A stretch of DNA of 64,000 nucleotides from Leclercia sp. S52 (GTDB lineage Bacteria; Pseudomonadota; Gammaproteobacteria; Enterobacterales; Enterobacteriaceae), in NCBI RefSeq assembly GCF_039727615.1, contig NZ_CP152474.1, forward strand, positions 4,526,001 to 4,590,000, in the 5' to 3' direction. The first letter of the stretch is position 1, and each line of letters opens with the position of its first letter. This document shows, one piece after another, positions 1 to 9,316 of the stretch. The notes under the pieces were generated by a model that saw only the letters and a program-made list of their open reading frames with translations, did no database searches and was not told where the DNA came from. A program made the translations under genes and the position numbers.

Positions 1-374
1 TAAGAGAGAGGAAAACTGCGCGCCTCCAGCGGCGCGCTGAGCTGCCGTTTTGTTCGCTCGGCCTCTTTATTAGCCTGCTGTTGCTGTTGCCACGCGGCGG
101 TGTGAATATAAAAAATGCCCGCCTGCTGGCGCATCACCAGCCCGGCACTGGTAACCACCGTCTGGAGCGCCTGCAGCCAGGGGACTTCCTGCAGACGAAG
201 AGAGACGCTGCCGCTGACGTCCGGGGAGATAATGATGTTGCGGTTCTCTTGCTCCGCCAGCGCCTGCAGAAGCTGGGCAACCGGCACCTCATCCACCACC
301 AGACTCACCGGGGCTGGCTCCGCGGCCAGCGCCTGACTGCCTATCAGCAGTAATCCCACGATCCCTGTTTTCAT
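1..374 (-). CDS. hofQ: HofQ, secretin-like outer-membrane DNA-uptake protein (N-terminal part, 3' end outside window)
   Basis: The ATG at 374 opens a frame that runs off the left edge, giving about 124 N-terminal residues. The product starts with a signal peptide (hydrophobic stretch, then QALA) and continues with a secretin/TonB short N-terminal type domain (VDEVPVAQLLQALAEQ, then IISPDVSGSVSL). This matches E. coli HofQ, a PilQ-like secretin linked to use of DNA as a nutrient. It is the last gene of hofMNOPQ and overlaps the end of hofP by about 86 bases, which suggests translational coupling. The pore-forming secretin domain lies outside the window. Confidence 0.93.
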   Translation of the reverse strand, partial: MKTGIVGLLLIGSQALAAEPAPVSLVVDEVPVAQLLQALAEQENRNIIISPDVSGSVSLRLQEVPWLQALQTVVTSAGLVMRQQAGIFYIHTAAWQQQQQANKEAERTKRQLSAPLEARSFPLS

Positions 375-684
375 CCTGTCTCTTTCCTTGTCGTTGCCAT
401 CGCCACTGCGGGGGCTCACACGCCCCGGGCATGTCGATGACCAGTTCCTTTTCATCCAGCGCCCTCACCTGTCCGCCTTGCGCCAGGGTGTCACCGCGCT
501 TAAGGCGCAGCCAGCGCGAGGTTTCATCCCTGACGATCGCCACCGGCACTTTACCCAGCACCGCACCGACATAACGCCACTGACGTAATGCGGCGTCCGG
601 GCAGCGTGAGGTCGGGGGCTGAAAGGGATCGCGCAGGCCGAGCAGCAGCGGCAGTAACAGCAGCACCCCGCACTTAACCCGCAT
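289..684 (-). CDS. hofP: HofP, DNA utilization protein (PilP-like)
   Basis: A small protein of about 131 aa with an N-terminal hydrophobic segment (VLLLLPLLLGL), then RDPFQPP and a CEPPQWRWQRQG segment typical of HofP. PilP-family proteins connect the inner-membrane PilMNO platform to the secretin. Two ATGs are adjacent (687 and 684); the second gives MRVK as in E. coli HofP and is preferred. The start overlaps the end of hofO, and the 3' end lies inside hofQ in another frame. The charged C-terminus is poorly conserved. Confidence 0.88.
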   Translation of the reverse strand: MRVKCGVLLLLPLLLGLRDPFQPPTSRCPDAALRQWRYVGAVLGKVPVAIVRDETSRWLRLKRGDTLAQGGQVRALDEKELVIDMPGACEPPQWRWQRQGKRQDENRDRGITADRQSGAGRGASPGESGGG

Positions 685-1111
685 CATGGCGCTCCAGCTG
701 CATGACTATCTGTAAGCGGTTCTGCTCTGGCTGAATGCTAAAGCGATCCACCGCAACGTCGCGCCGGGCAAGGGTGACAAACAGCGAGGGGATCTGCGCC
801 CAGGTCGCCTCCATCACCAGTTCGCCGCCTCTGCCCCCGGGCTGCCAGCGAACCATCCGCAGCGCATCGGTATCAAACTCCAGCGGCGAAAAAGACCGTG
901 TCGCCACGGCAGTTTGTGCCTCGTCAGGGGGTGAGAGCTTGCGCACCGCACTCCACAGCCGGGCATTGGCCTGCTGCGTCGCTACCGGCTGCGCCTGCAT
1001 TCGCCCCTGCCATAGGGTGGCGCAGATCAGGAGTAATGCTGAACTGAGGCCCCAGCACAGGCAGCGCCCGCGCGGGGTCATGGCATACCAGCTGTCAGGA
1101 TGGATCCGCAT
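674..1111 (-). CDS. hofO: HofO, DNA utilization protein (PilO-like)
   Basis: A protein of about 145 aa: short cytoplasmic N-terminus, one transmembrane helix (about residues 17-35), then a periplasmic domain, the layout of PilO-type inner-membrane platform proteins. The ATG at 1111 is preferred because it gives MRIHPDSWYAMTPRGR; a GTG two codons upstream also exists. As read, the hofN stop overlaps this ATG (TGATG). If the hofN frame is corrected, hofN overlaps hofO by 17 bases. It lies inside a tightly overlapping minus-strand operon. Confidence 0.88.
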   Translation of the reverse strand: MRIHPDSWYAMTPRGRCLCWGLSSALLLICATLWQGRMQAQPVATQQANARLWSAVRKLSPPDEAQTAVATRSFSPLEFDTDALRMVRWQPGGRGGELVMEATWAQIPSLFVTLARRDVAVDRFSIQPEQNRLQIVMQLERHDAG

Positions 1112-1635
1112 CAGCACTCTCCTTGCGGGTTAGCGTCCAGCTGAACTGCCAGCGCCCCTGGGCATCCTGTCGCATCTCCCCCCGGCGCACCGGGAGTAAA
1201 CCCCGACACCTGCCGCAGCGCTGCCTCCAGCGCCCCCAGCGCGGGTAGCGTGGAGGCGTAGCCGGTCAGGGAGAGGGTCGACTGCTGAAAGCGCAGCTGC
1301 GCCAGCCAGGCCTGCTCCGGCAGGTGGCGGGATAAGGCAATCAGTGCCGGTTGCCAGGCTTCCGTCTTCGCTTTGTGCAGCGCCCAGCGCTGCTGTTGTC
1401 GATGCCGGGCCCGTAACGCCGTCCACTGCTTTTGCCGCTGCTCCAGCCCCTGACGCAGCGCCAGATCGCTGGCATGCCGCAGCGCGCTGCCGCGTGTCAC
1501 CAGAGAAGCGCTGGCCCGGCTGGTGGCACCGATCGTCAGGGTAACCAGCAACGAGCCGGTAAACATCAGCCCCCAGAACCACAGGCAGCGACGCCGTTGC
1601 CGCTGGCGCCACGGCATAAGATTGGCCGTCCTCAT
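1095..1635 (-). CDS. hofN: HofN, DNA utilization protein (PilN-like), frame broken near the 3' end
   Basis: A PilN-like bitopic protein: basic N-terminus (MRTANLMPWRQRQRRR), a transmembrane helix at about 18-38, then a coiled-coil-like Arg/Gln-rich region. The ATG at 1635 overlaps the hofM stop (ATGA). As read, the frame ends at 1111 with an atypical tail. Removing one base from the six-C run at 1178-1183 gives a tail containing QDAQGRWQFSWTLTRKES, very like the E. coli HofN C-terminus, with a stop at 1095 and a total of 179 aa, the E. coli length. The break is therefore probably a sequence error or a very recent +1 insertion. Confidence 0.85.
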
Positions 1636-2414
1636 CGTGATCGCTCTCCGGTCGCCAGCGCCAGCGCGACGCTGAAATCTGCCCCATTTTCCGGCAGCGG
1701 CGGCTGGGTGCGGGATAACACACACCAGGGGTCGAAGTTGCCCGCCCCACAGCAGGCGATTTCGTCGACCCTGAGTGCCAGCATGGCGGCCAGCCGATCG
1801 ACGTCGGGTGCCTCCGTTAGCGCGCGCCTGCCCCACTGGTGACGCATCGCCCAGAGCCACTGATCCCGGTCACGCCAGGCGACGCACTGGGCCGGGGCCT
1901 GCACAAAGGGCAGCAGGTGCGTCAGCGCTCCGGCGTCGGGCGTGACCGAGGCCAGCCGCAGACGCAGTACCCGGGCCAACTCCAGCAGGGTGGCGATCTC
2001 CTTATTCTGAGCCGCCGTCACGTGATAAGACTGGCTGAAGGTCTCTTCCACATAATCAAACCGCAGGGCATCGGGGGGCATCTCCAGCTCGCGGCTTATC
2101 GCCGAGGCGATCCAGGCGGTCTGTTCGCTGTCGCGCAGGGCCATCGACGGGCGCGGTAGCGTGCGCTGTAGGGTGCGAACAGCCGGAAAGGCGAGAAAGA
2201 TTTGATGTTGATGAGGCAGCATCTGACGCCACTCGCGCAGCGCCGCAGCCAGTTGTTCGGGCTGAAGAATTTGCCCGTCGCGGATGATCCCCGCCGCCAG
2301 GGGGAGCTGCCACCAGCGGCGTAGCCCCCACCCTGACTTTTCGCGCACCAGCGCGACGGCCAATACTTTATCCTGTTGAATATGAACGCCTGTATGCCAT
2401 GTTTTAAACGCCAT
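1632..2414 (-). CDS. hofM: HofM, DNA utilization protein (PilM-like)
   Basis: A 260-aa cytoplasmic protein of the PilM/actin-like ATPase family, first gene of hofMNOPQ. It begins MAFKTWHTGVHIQQDKVLAVALV and continues with the HofM pattern around LFLAFPAVRTLQRTLP-type residues. PilM-like proteins assemble on the cytoplasmic side of the PilN/PilO platform. Its stop overlaps the hofN start. It is divergent from mrcA across a 120-base gap that should hold both promoters. A six-C run at 2072-2077 here is in frame and harmless, unlike the runs in neighbouring broken genes. Confidence 0.93.
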   Translation of the reverse strand: MAFKTWHTGVHIQQDKVLAVALVREKSGWGLRRWWQLPLAAGIIRDGQILQPEQLAAALREWRQMLPHQHQIFLAFPAVRTLQRTLPRPSMALRDSEQTAWIASAISRELEMPPDALRFDYVEETFSQSYHVTAAQNKEIATLLELARVLRLRLASVTPDAGALTHLLPFVQAPAQCVAWRDRDQWLWAMRHQWGRRALTEAPDVDRLAAMLALRVDEIACCGAGNFDPWCVLSRTQPPLPENGADFSVALALATGERSR

Positions 2415-2534
2415 GTTTCACGATCTCCTTATCGTCCCGCGGGATGACGGCTATATCAATGCTTCAGGCTTGCCTTTATACTACCGCGCGATTGTTTAGA
2501 AACTGCCCAGTTCAAACTAAATGGGAAATCTCCA

Positions 2535-5087
2535 GTGAAGTTCGTAAAGTATTTATTGATCCTTGCAGTCTGTTGCATTCTGCTTGGAGCAGGCTCGATT
2601 TTTGGTTTGTACAAATATATTGAGCCGCAACTGCCTGATGTCGCTACGCTTCGTGATGTACGGCTCCAGATCCCGATGCAGGTCTACAGCACGGACGGCG
2701 AGCTTATCGCCCAGTACGGTGAGAAGCGCCGTATCCCGCTGACCCTGAATCAGATCCCACCCGTGATGGTGAAAGCCTTTATTGCCACCGAGGACAGCCG
2801 CTTTTATGAGCACCATGGCGTCGATCCGGTGGGGATTTTCCGTGCCGCAAGCGTGGCGCTGTTCTCTGGTCATGCCTCTCAGGGTGCGAGTACCATTACC
2901 CAGCAGCTGGCGCGTAACTTCTTCCTGAGCCCTGAAAAAACGCTGATGCGTAAGGTCAAGGAAGTGTTCCTGGCGATCCGCATCGAGCAGATGCTGAATA
3001 AAGATGAGATCCTCGAGCTTTACCTCAACAAGATCTATCTCGGCTACCGTGCCTATGGCGTGGGCGCGGCAGCGCAGGTCTATTTTGGCAAATCCATTGA
3101 CCAGCTGACCCTCAGTGAAATGGCGACCATCGCCGGTCTGCCGAAAGCCCCTTCCACCTTCAACCCGCTCTACTCGCTGGATCGCGCTACCGCACGCCGC
3201 AACGTGGTGCTGTCGCGTATGCTGAGCGAAGGCTATATCAGCCAGACCCAGTACGATCAGGCGCGTAACGACGTGATTGACGCCAGCTACCATGCGCCGG
3301 AAATCGCCTTCTCCGCGCCGTACCTCAGCGAGATGGTGCGTCAGGAGATGGTCTCCCGCTACGGCGAACAGGCCTACGAAGATGGTTACCGCGTCTACAC
3401 CACCATCACCCGCAACGTCCAGCAGGGCGCGCAGCAGGCGGTGCGTAACAACGTGATTGATTACGACATGCGCCACGGCTACCGTGGCCCGTCAAACGTG
3501 CTGTGGAAGGTGGGTGAATCCGCCTGGGACAGCAAAAAGATCACCGACACCCTGAAGCCACTCCCGGGCTACGGGCCGTTTGTCGCGGCGGTAGTGACCC
3601 AGGCCAATCCGCAGGAAGCCACGGCGATGCTCGCGGACGGTACCTCGGTGTCGCTGCGCATGGAGGGCATCCGCTGGGCGCGTCCGTATCGTTCGGATAC
3701 GCAGCAGGGCGCAACCCCGCGTAAAGTCACCGATGCGGTACAGGTGGGCCAGCAGATCTGGGTTCGTCAGGTTAATGACGCCTGGTGGCTGGGGCAGATC
3801 CCGGACGTTAACTCCGCGCTGGTCTCCATCGATCCGCATAACGGGGCGGTGCTGGCGCTGGTCGGCGGCTTCGATTTCAACCAGAGCAAATTTAACCGTG
3901 CCACCCAGGCGCTGCGTCAGGTCGGTTCCAATATCAAGCCGTTCCTCTATACCGCGGCAATGGACAAGGGCCTGACCCTCGCCAGCGTCCTCAATGACGT
4001 GCCGATCTCCCGCTGGGATGCCGGGGCGGGTTCCGACTGGCGGCCGAAAAACTCACCGCCAGAATACGCCGGGCCGATCCGTCTGCGTCAGGGTCTGGGT
4101 CAGTCGAAGAACGTGGTGATGGTTCGCGCCATGCGCGCCATGGGTGTCGATTATGCGGCGGAGTATCTGCAACGCTTCGGCTTCCCGGCACAGAACATCG
4201 TGCATACCGAGTCGCTGGCGCTGGGTTCAGCCTCCTTTACCCCACTGCAGGTTGCGCGCGGTTATGCGGTGATGGCAAACGGCGGCTTCCTGGTCGATCC
4301 TTTCTTCATCAGCAAAATCGAGAACGATCAGGGCGGCGTCCTGTTCGAAGCGAAACCGAAAATTGCCTGCGCCGAGTGTGATATTCCGGTGATTTATGGC
4401 GATACGCCAAAATCGGAATCCCTGAACAACCAGGACATGGAAGATGTCGCCGTTTCCCAGGCGCAGCAAAACGCGGCGGTGCCGCAGCCGCAACTCGAGC
4501 AGGCTAACCAGGCGCTGGTGGCACAGACCGGGGCTCAGGAGTACGCCCCGCACGTGATCAACACTCCGCTGGCGTTCCTGATCAAAAGCGCGCTGAACAG
4601 CAATATCTTTGGCGAGCCGGGCTGGCAGGGTACGGGCTGGCGTGCCGGTCGCGATCTGCAGCGTAAGGATATCGGCGGTAAAACCGGGACCACCAACAGC
4701 TCGAAAGATGCGTGGTTCTCAGGCTATGGTCCGGGTGCGGTGACCTCGGTGTGGATCGGCTTTGACGATCACCGCCGTGATTTAGGCCGTACCACGGCGT
4801 CCGGGGCGATCAAAGATCAGATTTCCGGTTACGAAGGCGGGGCCAAAAGTGCTCAGCCCGCGTGGGATGCCTTTATGAAAATGCTGCTGGACGGCGTGCC
4901 GGAGCAGCCATTAACCCCGCCACCAGGCGTGGTGACGGTCAATATCGATCGCTACAGCGGTCAGTTGTCCAATGGCGGCAGCAGTCGGGAAGAGTATTTC
5001 ATCGAAGGCACGCAGCCAACGCATCAGGCGGTGCATGAGGTGGGTACTACGCTGATTGATAACGGCGAAACACAAGAGTTGTTCTAA
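2535..5087 (+). CDS. mrcA: Penicillin-binding protein 1A (bifunctional glycosyltransferase/transpeptidase)
   Basis: An 850-aa class A PBP of the cell envelope that polymerises and cross-links peptidoglycan. An N-terminal membrane anchor (about 5-27) is followed by the glycosyltransferase domain with ATEDSRFYEHHG (catalytic Glu near 86) and GASTITQQLARN (near 117). The transpeptidase domain has SNIK (Ser465, Lys468), SKN (524-526) and a KTGTTNSSKDAWF motif in the C-terminal third. The OB-like insert between the domains is present. Length equals E. coli PBP1A. It is transcribed alone, divergent from hofM, and followed by a strong hairpin terminator. Confidence 0.98.
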   Translation: MKFVKYLLILAVCCILLGAGSIFGLYKYIEPQLPDVATLRDVRLQIPMQVYSTDGELIAQYGEKRRIPLTLNQIPPVMVKAFIATEDSRFYEHHGVDPVGIFRAASVALFSGHASQGASTITQQLARNFFLSPEKTLMRKVKEVFLAIRIEQMLNKDEILELYLNKIYLGYRAYGVGAAAQVYFGKSIDQLTLSEMATIAGLPKAPSTFNPLYSLDRATARRNVVLSRMLSEGYISQTQYDQARNDVIDASYHAPEIAFSAPYLSEMVRQEMVSRYGEQAYEDGYRVYTTITRNVQQGAQQAVRNNVIDYDMRHGYRGPSNVLWKVGESAWDSKKITDTLKPLPGYGPFVAAVVTQANPQEATAMLADGTSVSLRMEGIRWARPYRSDTQQGATPRKVTDAVQVGQQIWVRQVNDAWWLGQIPDVNSALVSIDPHNGAVLALVGGFDFNQSKFNRATQALRQVGSNIKPFLYTAAMDKGLTLASVLNDVPISRWDAGAGSDWRPKNSPPEYAGPIRLRQGLGQSKNVVMVRAMRAMGVDYAAEYLQRFGFPAQNIVHTESLALGSASFTPLQVARGYAVMANGGFLVDPFFISKIENDQGGVLFEAKPKIACAECDIPVIYGDTPKSESLNNQDMEDVAVSQAQQNAAVPQPQLEQANQALVAQTGAQEYAPHVINTPLAFLIKSALNSNIFGEPGWQGTGWRAGRDLQRKDIGGKTGTTNSSKDAWFSGYGPGAVTSVWIGFDDHRRDLGRTTASGAIKDQISGYEGGAKSAQPAWDAFMKMLLDGVPEQPLTPPPGVVTVNIDRYSGQLSNGGSSREEYFIEGTQPTHQAVHEVGTTLIDNGETQELF

Positions 5088-5095
5088 AACGTCGG

Positions 5096-5128
5096 CCCCC
5101 CTTTCCCGTTGGGAGAGGGGGGATTTTT
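5096..5128 (+). terminator. Rho-independent terminator of mrcA
   Basis: A 12-bp stem (CCCCCCTTTCCC against GGGAGAGGGGGG, one G-T pair) closes a three-base loop and is followed by ATTTTT. It begins nine bases after the mrcA stop codon. It lies just beyond the convergent nudE stop, but the T-run is only on the mrcA side. Confidence 0.85.
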
Positions 5129-5131
5129 CTG

Positions 5132-5692
5132 CTACAACCTGCCCTGCCCTTTCAGCCACTCCCGCACCAGAAACAGCGCGCTCACGTTCCGGGCTTCGTT
5201 AAAGTCAGGCTCTTCCAGCAGATCCATCAGATGCGCCAGCGGCCAGCGCACCTGCGGCAGCGGCTCGGGTTCATCTCCTTCCAGCGATTCCGGATAGAGA
5301 TCTTCCGCCAGCACGATATTCATTTTGCTGGAAAAGTAGGAGGGAGCCATACTGAGCTTTTTCAGGAAGGTTAACTCCTTCGCACCAAACCCCACCTCTT
5401 CTTTCAGCTCGCGGTTTGCAGCCTCAAAGACCGACTCACCGGGATCGATCAGCCCTTTCGAGAAGCCGAGTTCGTAAGATTCGGTCCCCACCGCATACTC
5501 GCGGATCAGGATCAGGTGCTCGTCAACAATGGGCACAATCATGACGGCTTCGCGCGTGGAGGGACGCATACGCTCGTAGACGCGGCGCACGCCGTTACTG
5601 AACTCCAGGTCCACACTTTCAACATTAAACAGACGCGATTTCGCGACGGTCTCAACATTCAGGATGGTGGGCTTTTGTAAGGGTTTGCTCAT
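5132..5692 (-). CDS. nudE: ADP compounds hydrolase NudE (Nudix)
   Basis: A 186-aa Nudix hydrolase. The Nudix box is complete: G, five residues, E, seven residues, REL, KEEVGF (about residues 81-104). In E. coli NudE cleaves ADP-ribose, Ap3A, Ap2A and NADH to AMP-containing products. Length and ends (MSKPLQKPTILNVETV at the start, REWLKGQGRL at the end) match the family. It is convergent with mrcA and divergent from igaA. Confidence 0.96.
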   Translation of the reverse strand: MSKPLQKPTILNVETVAKSRLFNVESVDLEFSNGVRRVYERMRPSTREAVMIVPIVDEHLILIREYAVGTESYELGFSKGLIDPGESVFEAANRELKEEVGFGAKELTFLKKLSMAPSYFSSKMNIVLAEDLYPESLEGDEPEPLPQVRWPLAHLMDLLEEPDFNEARNVSALFLVREWLKGQGRL

Positions 5693-6017
5693 TTTGACGG
5701 GTCTTTGCTGAGTGAACTGGCGTCATTGTGCGATACGCCGCACGGTTTCGGCAATGTCAATCGCGCTTTATTTACATTTGTGTAACCTGTGCAGATTCAT
5801 TCCTTATTTCAGATAAAATGTCAAGAGCTTGAAATTATTCCAGGAATTTGCTGATATCCCGTCAGGGTTAGCTTTGCTATCATCAGCGATCACTGGGATG
5901 CGCTTCATATTGCTCAAGTTCAACACCTTACATGCCGATAGCCAACCACAGACACGCGTTCACTGTTAAAAAGGTGCTACTGACTACACCTGTAAGAAAA
6001 AGTAAGATGGGGAAAGC
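5693..6017. other. Divergent nudE/igaA intergenic region
   Basis: This 325-base AT-rich spacer has no convincing ORF. A candidate sigma-70 promoter toward igaA is TTGAAA at 5829-5834 and TGATAT at 5852-5857 with 17-base spacing. No operator could be assigned with confidence. Confidence 0.35.
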
Positions 6018-8153
6018 ATGAGCACCATTTTGATTGTCATCGCTGCTATGCTGGCCTGCGCATTCATTGCAGGGTGGTTGTACAGGCGTCGGGCGCAGCG
6101 TCGATATCGCCTGCCTTATCTCAATGCCTTTGCCGGGGCGAGTACCCGCAAGCTCACCGCTGAAGAACGCAGCGCGATTGAGCAATATCTTGAGTCCTTT
6201 AACCGTATTCAGCAGACGCCGGCGACAGGCGCCAGCGCCGCACCGGTCTCGTTAAGCCTCAATGCCCAGAGCAACACCGTGCTCTGCGTGACGCGCTCCA
6301 TTACCCGCTACGGTATTACCACTGACGATCCCAATAAATGGCGTTACTACCTCGATTCGGCTGAGGTCCATCTGCCGCCGTCCTGGGAACAGTACATCAA
6401 TGATGAAAATAGCGTTGAGCTGATCCACACCGACTCCATTCCGCTGGTGATCGCCCTCAACGGTCACTCCATCGCGGAGTATGTCCAGGAAGCGCCCCAC
6501 TTTTCGCTGGAGCACGTCAGTTCCACCCAGGCGTCGATTCGTGGCGAAGAGACCGAGCAGATTGAGCTGCTGAATATTCGTCAGGAGACCCACGAAGAGT
6601 ATGCCCTGAGCCGCCCGGACGGTATTCGCGAAGCGCTGCTGGTTGTCGCCGCGTTCCTGCTCTTTTTCTTCTGCCTGATGAGCCCCGATGTTTTTGCCCC
6701 CTGGCTTGCCGGAGGCGGCGTGCTGCTGCTGGCGGCGGGACTCTGGGGATTATTCGCCCCGCCTGCCAAAAATGCGCTGCGGGAGATCCACTGCCTGCGC
6801 GGCACGCCAAAACGCTGGGGCCTGTTCGGCGAAAACGATCAGGACCACGTCAACAATATCTCGCTGGGCATTATCGACCTGATCTATCCGCGCCACTGGC
6901 AGCCGTGGCTGGCCCAGGATTTAGGGCAAAAAACCGATATCGATATCTATCTGGACCGGCACGTCGTGCGCCAGGGCCGCTATTTATCCCTGCATGATGA
7001 AGTTAAAAACTTCCCGCTGCAGCACTGGCTGCGCAGCACGGTCATTGCCGGTGGTGCCGGTCTGGTGCTGGCGATGCTGGTTTTCCTCGTGCCGCTGGAT
7101 ATGCCAATCAAATTTACCCTGTCGTGGATTAAAGGCGCCCAGACCATCGAAGCCACCAGCGTTGGGGAGCTCGAAAGCGCGGGCGTGCGCATTGGCGATA
7201 CCCTGCGCCTGAAGGGCACCGGGATGTGTAATATCCATGCCCCTGGCACCTGGAACGCCCGTCAGAGTTCACCCTTTACGCCGTTCGATTGCTCGCAGGT
7301 GATCTGGAACGACGCGCCTCCCCTGCCGCTGCCGGAATCCGACATCGTCAATAAAGCCACGGCCCTGACCCAGGCGCTGTCGAGCCAGCTGCATCCTAAG
7401 CCGGAAGATAACTCACGCGTCAGCCCGGCATTACGCTCCGCCATTCAGAAATCGGGCATGATCCTGCTGGATGACTTTGGCGATATCGTGATGAAAACCC
7501 AGGAGCTGTGTGCAGATCAGGATGAGTGTATCAGGCTGAAAAATGCGCTGGTTAACCTCGGCAACAGTAAAGACTGGGATGCGCTGGTGAAACGTGCCGA
7601 TGGCGGCCGTCTCGATGGCGTCAACGTGCTGCTGCGTCCGGTCAGTGCGGAGTCGCTGGAAAACCTGGTCGCCACCTCGACCGCACCGTTCGTCATGCGC
7701 GAAACCTCGCGTGCCGCTCAGGCGCTTAACAGCCCGGCCCCCGGCGGCTTTGTGATCGTCAGCGACGAAGGCAACGAGCTGGTCGATCAGCCCTACCCGT
7801 CAGTGGCGCTGTATGACTATCCGGCCCAGGAGCAGTGGGGCGAGTTTCAGCGCCTGGCACAGATGCTGATGCGTACGCCGTTCAGCGCCGAAGGGATTGT
7901 GACGGGCCTCTTTACCGATGCCAACGGCACCCGCCATGTCGAGCTGCACAGCATGCCGGACAGCGCCGGGCTATGGCGCTACATCGCCACCTCGCTGCTG
8001 ATGCTGACGATGCTCGTCTGCATGCTCTGGAACGCCTTTATGGCGCTGCGCCGCTACCAGCGCTCGCGCACCCGCCTGGCGGATATTCAGCAATACTACG
8101 AAAATTGCCTCAACCCCAAGCTTATCCCTGCGCCTGAGAGCCTGATCGGATAA
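6018..8153 (+). CDS. igaA: IgaA/YrfF, inner-membrane inhibitor of the Rcs phosphorelay
   Basis: A 711-aa polytopic inner-membrane protein, the same length as E. coli YrfF. It has an N-terminal membrane helix (about 3-20), a cytoplasmic region, two helices (about 205-250), another at about 345-365, a large periplasmic domain with paired cysteines, and a C-terminal helix at about 655-675. IgaA restrains RcsD/RcsC/RcsB signalling and is essential in wild-type Salmonella. It precedes yrfG by 64 bases and is probably co-transcribed with it, hslR and hslO. Confidence 0.97.
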   Translation: MSTILIVIAAMLACAFIAGWLYRRRAQRRYRLPYLNAFAGASTRKLTAEERSAIEQYLESFNRIQQTPATGASAAPVSLSLNAQSNTVLCVTRSITRYGITTDDPNKWRYYLDSAEVHLPPSWEQYINDENSVELIHTDSIPLVIALNGHSIAEYVQEAPHFSLEHVSSTQASIRGEETEQIELLNIRQETHEEYALSRPDGIREALLVVAAFLLFFFCLMSPDVFAPWLAGGGVLLLAAGLWGLFAPPAKNALREIHCLRGTPKRWGLFGENDQDHVNNISLGIIDLIYPRHWQPWLAQDLGQKTDIDIYLDRHVVRQGRYLSLHDEVKNFPLQHWLRSTVIAGGAGLVLAMLVFLVPLDMPIKFTLSWIKGAQTIEATSVGELESAGVRIGDTLRLKGTGMCNIHAPGTWNARQSSPFTPFDCSQVIWNDAPPLPLPESDIVNKATALTQALSSQLHPKPEDNSRVSPALRSAIQKSGMILLDDFGDIVMKTQELCADQDECIRLKNALVNLGNSKDWDALVKRADGGRLDGVNVLLRPVSAESLENLVATSTAPFVMRETSRAAQALNSPAPGGFVIVSDEGNELVDQPYPSVALYDYPAQEQWGEFQRLAQMLMRTPFSAEGIVTGLFTDANGTRHVELHSMPDSAGLWRYIATSLLMLTMLVCMLWNAFMALRRYQRSRTRLADIQQYYENCLNPKLIPAPESLIG

Positions 8154-8217
8154 CGCTCCCGCGCGGCAGGATATGCTACCCTGTCGCGCACGTTTCTTCT
8201 GGCTGGAGTATTCCCCC

Positions 8218-8901
8218 ATGCATTTTGATATCGCCTGGCAGGAGGTCGATACCGTCCTGCTGGATATGGACGGCACGCTGCTCGATCTCGCGTTTGATAA
8301 CCACTTCTGGCAAAAACTGGTGCCGGAAACCTACGGCGAGCAGCAGGGGATCTCCCCGGCAGAAGCGCAGGAATTCATCCGCCAGCAATATACCGCCGTA
8401 CAACATACGCTAAACTGGTACTGCCTGGACTACTGGAGCGAACGCCTCGGTCTGGATATTTGCGCGATGACCACCGCTCAGGGCCCGCACGCCGTGCTGC
8501 GTGAAGATACCGTTCCTTTTCTCGATGCACTGAAAGCGAGCGGCAAGCGGCGCATACTGCTGACCAACGCGCATCCGCATAATCTGGCGGTGAAGCTGGA
8601 ACATACCGGTCTGGCCTCACACCTTGATTTATTACTTTCCACCCACACATTTGGTTATCCGAAAGAGGATCAGCGATTGTGGCACGCGGTGGCAGAAGAG
8701 ACCGGCCTGCAGCCAGAAAGAACGTTGTTCATTGATGACAGCGAACCGATTCTGGATGCGGCGGCAACCTTTGGCATTCGTTATTGCCTTGGCGTAACCA
8801 ATCCTGATTCTGGCCTGGCTGAAAAAAGCTATCTGCGGCATCCGGGGCTGAACGACTATCGCCGGATGATCCCCTCACTCACCGTGAAGGAGAAGCCATG
8901 A
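8218..8901 (+). CDS. yrfG: GMP/IMP nucleotidase YrfG (HAD family)
   Basis: A 227-aa haloacid dehalogenase-type phosphatase. HAD motif I is DMDGTLLD with nucleophile Asp near 16; motif II lies in ILLTNAHPH, and motif III/IV in FIDDSEPILDAA. E. coli YrfG dephosphorylates GMP and IMP. An in-frame upstream ATG at 8173 would add a non-conserved stretch; the ATG at 8218 has GGAG about ten bases upstream and gives the usual N-terminus. Its stop overlaps the hslR start (ATGA), so translation is probably coupled. Confidence 0.93.
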   Translation: MHFDIAWQEVDTVLLDMDGTLLDLAFDNHFWQKLVPETYGEQQGISPAEAQEFIRQQYTAVQHTLNWYCLDYWSERLGLDICAMTTAQGPHAVLREDTVPFLDALKASGKRRILLTNAHPHNLAVKLEHTGLASHLDLLLSTHTFGYPKEDQRLWHAVAEETGLQPERTLFIDDSEPILDAAATFGIRYCLGVTNPDSGLAEKSYLRHPGLNDYRRMIPSLTVKEKP

Positions 8902-9299
8902 AAGAGAAGCCCTCCGAAGGGGTAAGACTGGACAAATGGCTGTGGGCTGCCCGCTTTTACAAAACGCGCGCCCTCGCCCGCGAAATGATTGAAGGCGGCA
9001 AAGTGCATTACAACGGGCAGCGCAGCAAACCGAGCAAGCTCGTGGAGCTGAACGCCACCCTGACTCTGCGTCAGGGCAACGACGAACGGACGGTGATTGT
9101 GAAAAACATCACCGAACAGCGTCGCCCGGCAACGGAAGCCAGCACCCTGTATGAAGAGACGGCAGAAAGCGTTGAAAAGCGCGAGAAGATGGCGCAGGCG
9201 CGAAAGCTGAATGCGCTGACCATGCCGCATCCCGACAGGCGACCGGACAAGAAAGAACGTCGCGATCTGATTAAATTTAAAAATGGCGAGAATGAGTGA
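8898..9299 (+). CDS. hslR: Ribosome-associated heat shock protein Hsp15
   Basis: A 133-aa basic RNA-binding protein with an S4 domain at about residues 9-65 ([23 protein letters not shown], then [10 protein letters not shown]) and a charged C-terminal tail. Hsp15 binds free 50S subunits that carry a nascent chain after stalled translation and helps recycle them. It overlaps yrfG by four bases and precedes hslO by 17 bases, the conserved heat-shock order. Confidence 0.96.
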   Translation: MKEKPSEGVRLDKWLWAARFYKTRALAREMIEGGKVHYNGQRSKPSKLVELNATLTLRQGNDERTVIVKNITEQRRPATEASTLYEETAESVEKREKMAQARKLNALTMPHPDRRPDKKERRDLIKFKNGENE

Positions 9300-9316
9300 T
9301 TCTTGCTGAACGAGAG